DNA from: Caryophanales bacterium UBA7476
GTDB taxonomy: Bacteria; Bacillota_I; Bacilli_A; RF39; UBA660
Reading direction: 5' to 3'
DNA length: 8,927 nucleotides
Assembly: GCA_002477275.1 (NCBI GenBank)
Contig: DLOU01000002.1
Coordinates: 3,988 to 12,914 of the forward strand
Shown here: positions 6,656 to 8,927 of the stretch, piece by piece
How the letters are laid out: every line of letters begins with the position of its first letter
How positions within the stretch are numbered: position 1 is the first letter of the stretch
Notes under the pieces: generated by a model
Databases searched by the model: none
Seen by the model: the letters and a program-made list of their open reading frames with translations, nothing else
Told to the model about the DNA's origin: nothing
Program-made: the position numbers and the translations under genes

Positions 6656-7633
6656 TCAAGCATCAATTTCTTCGATCTCTTTATTTAATATCTCAAGATA
6701 ATCTTGTTCAGCAGTAGTTAAATGTTTTTGCATATATTTATCATATTCATCATGTGCTTTTTTTAATGCTTTCTCATGAGATATTGTTCCAGAACCTTTT
6801 AAAATATCTTTTCTAGTCATTTTTAAGAATGAATCTAATTCATTAATCCAATCCTGCATAGTCATTGGATGTCTATCTAAAGCATTAATTTCTGCTACAT
6901 CTAGGTAAGCTGATACCATTCTGTTTAATATATTAAGTTCTTCTTCAGTTAAATAATTTTTAGCAATTTCAGTTTCACTCTTTGTTGGATAATTACCTTT
7001 AAAATTAGTAAGACCTACATTTTCTTTATTTGAATCAACTCTTGTAAATATTATTTCTGCAGCTGTATGCCCATGTGTAGCATAGTGCATTTTATTCTGA
7101 ACTGTTTTAAAGAAATCTATTGATAATTTATCTTTGGGATCATAATCAATTGAAGTTGCATAAATATCTAATACTTTTCTCCAAAATACTTTTTCTGATG
7201 ATCTAATGTCGCGAATTCTGGCAAGTAATTCTTCAAAATATGGACTTTCCCCATTATTTTTTAATCTTTCATCGTTTAAAGCAAAACCTTTTACCATATA
7301 TTCTTTTAAAACTTTAGTTGCCCATATTCTAAATTCCGTTGCTTTTTTAGAATTAATTCTATATCCAACAGCAATAATAGCATCTAAATTATAATGTAAA
7401 ACATTATATTTCTTACCATCACTGGCAGTTGTTAAGAATTTCTTAACAACTGATTCTTTTTCTAATTCACCTTCATCGAATATATTTTTTAAGTGCATAG
7501 AAATATTATTTTTAGTTGTATCATAAAGATTAGCCATTACATCTTGACTCATCCAAATATCTTGATTTTTTATATTAACATCAACTTTTATATTACCATC
7601 TTTTGATACATATATAAGCATATTGTTTTTCAT
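6656..7633 (-). CDS. RhuM-family protein (element cargo)
   Basis: This 325-aa protein belongs to the virulence-protein RhuM family, named for a gene in Salmonella pathogenicity island 3. The N-terminal part (about 27-120) has IWMSQDVMANLYDTTKNNIS, a winged-helix-like start, then YNLDAIIAVGYRINSKKATEFR and IWATKVLKEY, which are family hallmarks. The C-terminal half has FWRKVLDIYATSIDYDP (150-166), HGHTAAEII (187-195), the NYLTEEELNILNRMV block (226-240) and DW near 261. Length matches full-size members. The frame is open to a GTG at 7645, but AAAGGTGGTG lies just upstream of the ATG at 7633 and the GTG is inside it, so the ATG is chosen. There is no signal peptide. The molecular function of RhuM is unknown; family members are common on islands and mobile elements, which fits this context. 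Confidence 0.9.
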   Translation of the reverse strand: MKNNMLIYVSKDGNIKVDVNIKNQDIWMSQDVMANLYDTTKNNISMHLKNIFDEGELEKESVVKKFLTTASDGKKYNVLHYNLDAIIAVGYRINSKKATEFRIWATKVLKEYMVKGFALNDERLKNNGESPYFEELLARIRDIRSSEKVFWRKVLDIYATSIDYDPKDKLSIDFFKTVQNKMHYATHGHTAAEIIFTRVDSNKENVGLTNFKGNYPTKSETEIAKNYLTEEELNILNRMVSAYLDVAEINALDRHPMTMQDWINELDSFLKMTRKDILKGSGTISHEKALKKAHDEYDKYMQKHLTTAEQDYLEILNKEIEEIDA

Positions 7634-7670
7634 GTAAATCACCACCTTTTAAAAAGTTCTTTATAATTAA

Positions 7671-7701
7671 ATTATACCAAAAAAAGTTGAGTTTTTCTCA
7701 A
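7671..7701 (-). promoter_or_regulatory. Promoter for the RhuM cargo gene, overlapping the entry terminator
   Basis: TGGTATAAT (7679-7671) has a perfect -10 and an extended TG. A possible -35, TTGAGA (7701-7696), is 19 bp upstream and lies in the terminator hairpin. It is the first promoter inside the element, so cargo expression does not depend on the host amidase promoter. Confidence 0.55.
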
Positions 7702-7704
7702 CTT
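7679..7704 (-). terminator. Entry terminator of the element, after the truncated amidase
   Basis: An 8-bp stem AAGTTGAG/CTCAACTT (7684-7691 and 7697-7704) with a 5-nt loop is followed on the minus strand by seven Ts. It lies 28 bp after the new amidase stop and before the RhuM gene. It belongs to the element and ends the truncated amidase transcript. Confidence 0.8.
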
Positions 7705-7732
7705 AAGCAATATTTTATATATAAATTTTAAT

Positions 7733-8927
7733 TTAATACTCATTATTCCCCATAAAAAGTGTATCACCTCGTTGAACAATATAAGTATTTAATGAGAAAT
7801 TATCATCTATACCATTATTATTACTATTTCCATTAGATATTTTTAAGACATCTCCAATCTGTAAGTTAGGAGAAGTTAACCCATTAAACTCAATAATTTC
7901 GTTAACAGTAGTATTAAAATCTCTAGCAATTTTCCACAATGAATCACCACGAGCAACTACATATTCAATGTAAGACTCATCATCAAAATCGTCATCTACT
8001 CCATTAGGTACTTTAAGTACTTGACCAATTAAAATTGTATTAGATGTAAGATTATTTAAAGTCTTTAAAGTATTAATATCAGTATTAAATATAGTAGCTA
8101 TTTTGGATAAAGAATCTCCTCGTTGAACAATATATTCTTGATAACCATCTATAATTGGTTCATCATCAATTACTTCAGTTGGTATAAGAAGTTGTTGACC
8201 AATCTGAATTATATTAGAAGATAAATTATTAATTCTTTTAATGGTGTTAACATCAGTATTAAATTCACTAGCTATTTTAGATAAAGAATCTCCTCTTTGT
8301 ACCACATAAGTAATATAGTCACTAGGAATAATATCATCTTGTAATGGCACTAAATATATTTGTTGTCCTATAGTTAAAGAATCACTTGTTAAATTATTAA
8401 TTCTTTTAAGTTCAGAAACAGGTATATTATAACGTCTAGAAATTGAGTAAAGAGTATCTCCTCTTCTAACAGTATATACTTGATCTGAAACAGGTACATC
8501 TCCTGGCATACTATAAGGAACACTTAAATAATCAGCAATAGCTTTCACAACACCTTCAACATAGTTATTTAAGTTATTACGAAGTTTATAGGAATCATTA
8601 GTATTATCAATAAAACCATATTCAACAAGCATTGATTGAAGTGGATTAGTATCACGAATAATATAGTAATAATCTTGACTAGGATTTTCAGGTAATCTTC
8701 TTTGATATATTTTTCTAATTTTTTGACCAGCTGCACCTATATTATCAAGAGCCATTTGAGCAAGTGTTGGACTATTTCTAAGAGCATATACAATCTCCGC
8801 TCCTTCTCCGTTTCCAGCATTAATATGATTAGAAACTAATATTACATCACTATTTCTTCCAAAAGAGTTTACAGCAGTATTAATTCTTTCTTGTCTAGTT
8901 AAAGTTCTATCAGTATCTCTAGTAATC
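7733..8927 (-). CDS. N-acetylmuramoyl-L-alanine amidase (Amidase_3) with LysM repeats, truncated by the element (5' end outside window)
   Basis: The frame is open at the right edge, so an internal ATG at 8755 is not the start. Of 397 visible residues, 1-135 are the end of an Amidase_3 (AmiC/CwlC-type) zinc amidase: TRDTDRTLTRQER, SNHINAG with a zinc-ligand His34, GEGAE, and VEYGFIDN with the catalytic Glu102. The first zinc ligands lie outside the window. Four complete LysM repeats follow (about 149-193, 206-249, 264-307, 318-363), then the first residues of a fifth (YIVQRG, from 381). At the GG core the frame passes into the element and ends with the foreign tail DTLFMGNNEY and a TAA. The enzyme cuts the bond between MurNAc and the stem peptide; LysM anchors it to glycan. 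The truncated form keeps every visible catalytic residue and four anchors, so it may still work. The 38 missing residues are at 3747-3631. Confidence 0.92.
   Translation of the reverse strand, partial: ITRDTDRTLTRQERINTAVNSFGRNSDVILVSNHINAGNGEGAEIVYALRNSPTLAQMALDNIGAAGQKIRKIYQRRLPENPSQDYYYIIRDTNPLQSMLVEYGFIDNTNDSYKLRNNLNNYVEGVVKAIADYLSVPYSMPGDVPVSDQVYTVRRGDTLYSISRRYNIPVSELKRINNLTSDSLTIGQQIYLVPLQDDIIPSDYITYVVQRGDSLSKIASEFNTDVNTIKRINNLSSNIIQIGQQLLIPTEVIDDEPIIDGYQEYIVQRGDSLSKIATIFNTDINTLKTLNNLTSNTILIGQVLKVPNGVDDDFDDESYIEYVVARGDSLWKIARDFNTTVNEIIEFNGLTSPNLQIGDVLKISNGNSNNNGIDDNFSLNTYIVQRGDTLFMGNNEY
7751..7768 (-). other. Recombination junction: 5' part of host gene next to element end
   Basis: On the minus strand host sequence runs to the core GG (7768-7767), followed by the element arm TGATACACTTTTTATG (7766-7751). 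Set beside the arm at 3763-3748 it forms an inverted repeat of 16 bp with one mismatch around GG. The arm is translated as part of the foreign tail of the truncated amidase. Confidence 0.88.
8111..8134 (-). repeat. Second attB-like sequence in LysM repeat 3 of the amidase
   Basis: This 24-bp stretch is identical to the reconstructed attB (7784-7767 side joined to 3745-3739), with 15 bases before GG, the GG itself (8119-8118) and 7 bases after. It encodes YIVQRGDS in repeat 3. The match diverges just beyond (TTATCC against CTTTGG). It is a paralogous LysM repeat and a plausible secondary target for the recombinase. Confidence 0.75.

Larger units (their letters stand above)
3748..7768 (-). mobile_element. 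4,021-bp serine-recombinase element inserted in the amidase LysM region
   Basis: The element is bounded by reciprocal junctions at 3746-3747 and 7767-7768. In transcription order it contains an entry terminator, a RhuM-family gene, a YdcF/DUF218 gene, a dyad-rich intergenic region, two small ORFs and a large serine recombinase at the exit end. It has no recognisable replication, conjugation, capsid or transposase genes, so it looks like a minimal integrating cargo unit that moves alone by circle excision or with help. Reconstruction gives a symmetric attP and an attB that restores the host frame. Length and ends follow directly from the sequence; the circular intermediate is inferred from how large serine recombinases work. 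Confidence 0.92.

Noticed and set aside
7206..7394. 62-aa open frame on the plus strand
   Set aside because: It is antisense to the well-supported RhuM gene and has no initiation signal or recognisable domain.
7634..7645. GTG at 7645 as the RhuM start
   Set aside because: This GTG is part of the ribosome binding sequence AAAGGTGGTG that serves the ATG at 7633.
7733..7768. Early end of the amidase caused by a point frameshift or sequencing error
   Set aside because: No local frame contains the missing LysM residues; they lie 4 kb away beyond a recombinase gene, and the two breakpoints show reciprocal att symmetry.
3746..7768. DDE transposon or insertion sequence with terminal inverted repeats and target duplication
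   Set aside because: The only encoded recombinase is a serine type, there is no direct target repeat longer than AGG, and the inverted arms make sense as halves of one attP.
7733..8755. LysM-coding repeats as a CRISPR array or tandem DNA repeat
   Set aside because: Spacing is about 170 bp and the similarity follows codons of the LysM motif; it is protein-domain repetition.

Overview
The window looks like the chromosome of a low-GC, spore-forming Bacillota (Firmicute), possibly an uncultured gut lineage. The evidence is an AT-rich base composition, strong AGGAGG-type ribosome binding sites, TTG and ATG starts, TGA used as a stop, and a SleC-type cortex-lytic enzyme with several LysM proteins. 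Every recognisable gene is on the minus strand, so transcription runs from right to left.

Host backbone, in transcription order: (1) a cell-wall amidase (Amidase_3 plus LysM repeats), entering from the right edge and broken at 7768; (2) its last 38 codons, stranded about 4 kb away at 3747-3631 and followed by the gene's original terminator; (3) a small zinc-ribbon protein with its own promoter and terminator; (4) a tight three-gene operon of a four-LysM protein, a free-standing protein resembling the SleC pro-region, and a SpoIID/SleC-like lytic enzyme with three peptidoglycan-binding domains; (5) a two-TM DUF3592-like protein running off the left edge. The wall proteins whose N-termini are visible have no export signal, which fits proteins made inside the mother cell for the spore cortex or coat.

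The main discovery is a 4,021-bp mobile element (3748-7768) inserted in the fifth LysM repeat of the amidase gene. It carries a 521-aa large serine recombinase, two tiny overlapping ORFs just upstream of it, about 300 bp of dyad-rich DNA, a YdcF/DUF218-family protein and a RhuM-family protein. Both junctions can be read directly. Joining the two element ends gives an attP of two 16-bp inverted arms (15/16 matching) around a central GG. Joining the two host ends gives an attB that restores the amidase frame and completes a fifth LysM repeat. A 24-bp stretch of that attB occurs identically in the third LysM repeat of the same gene, which confirms the reconstruction and gives a second possible target.

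The insertion replaces the last LysM half with a 10-residue tail encoded by the element, followed by a stop codon and an intrinsic terminator, so the amidase is shortened rather than destroyed. Excision would restore it exactly. Because the host gene is a wall hydrolase beside cortex-lysis genes, the arrangement resembles recombinase-excised intervening elements in sporulation genes (skin in sigK, SPbeta in spsM). Developmental control here is inference only.
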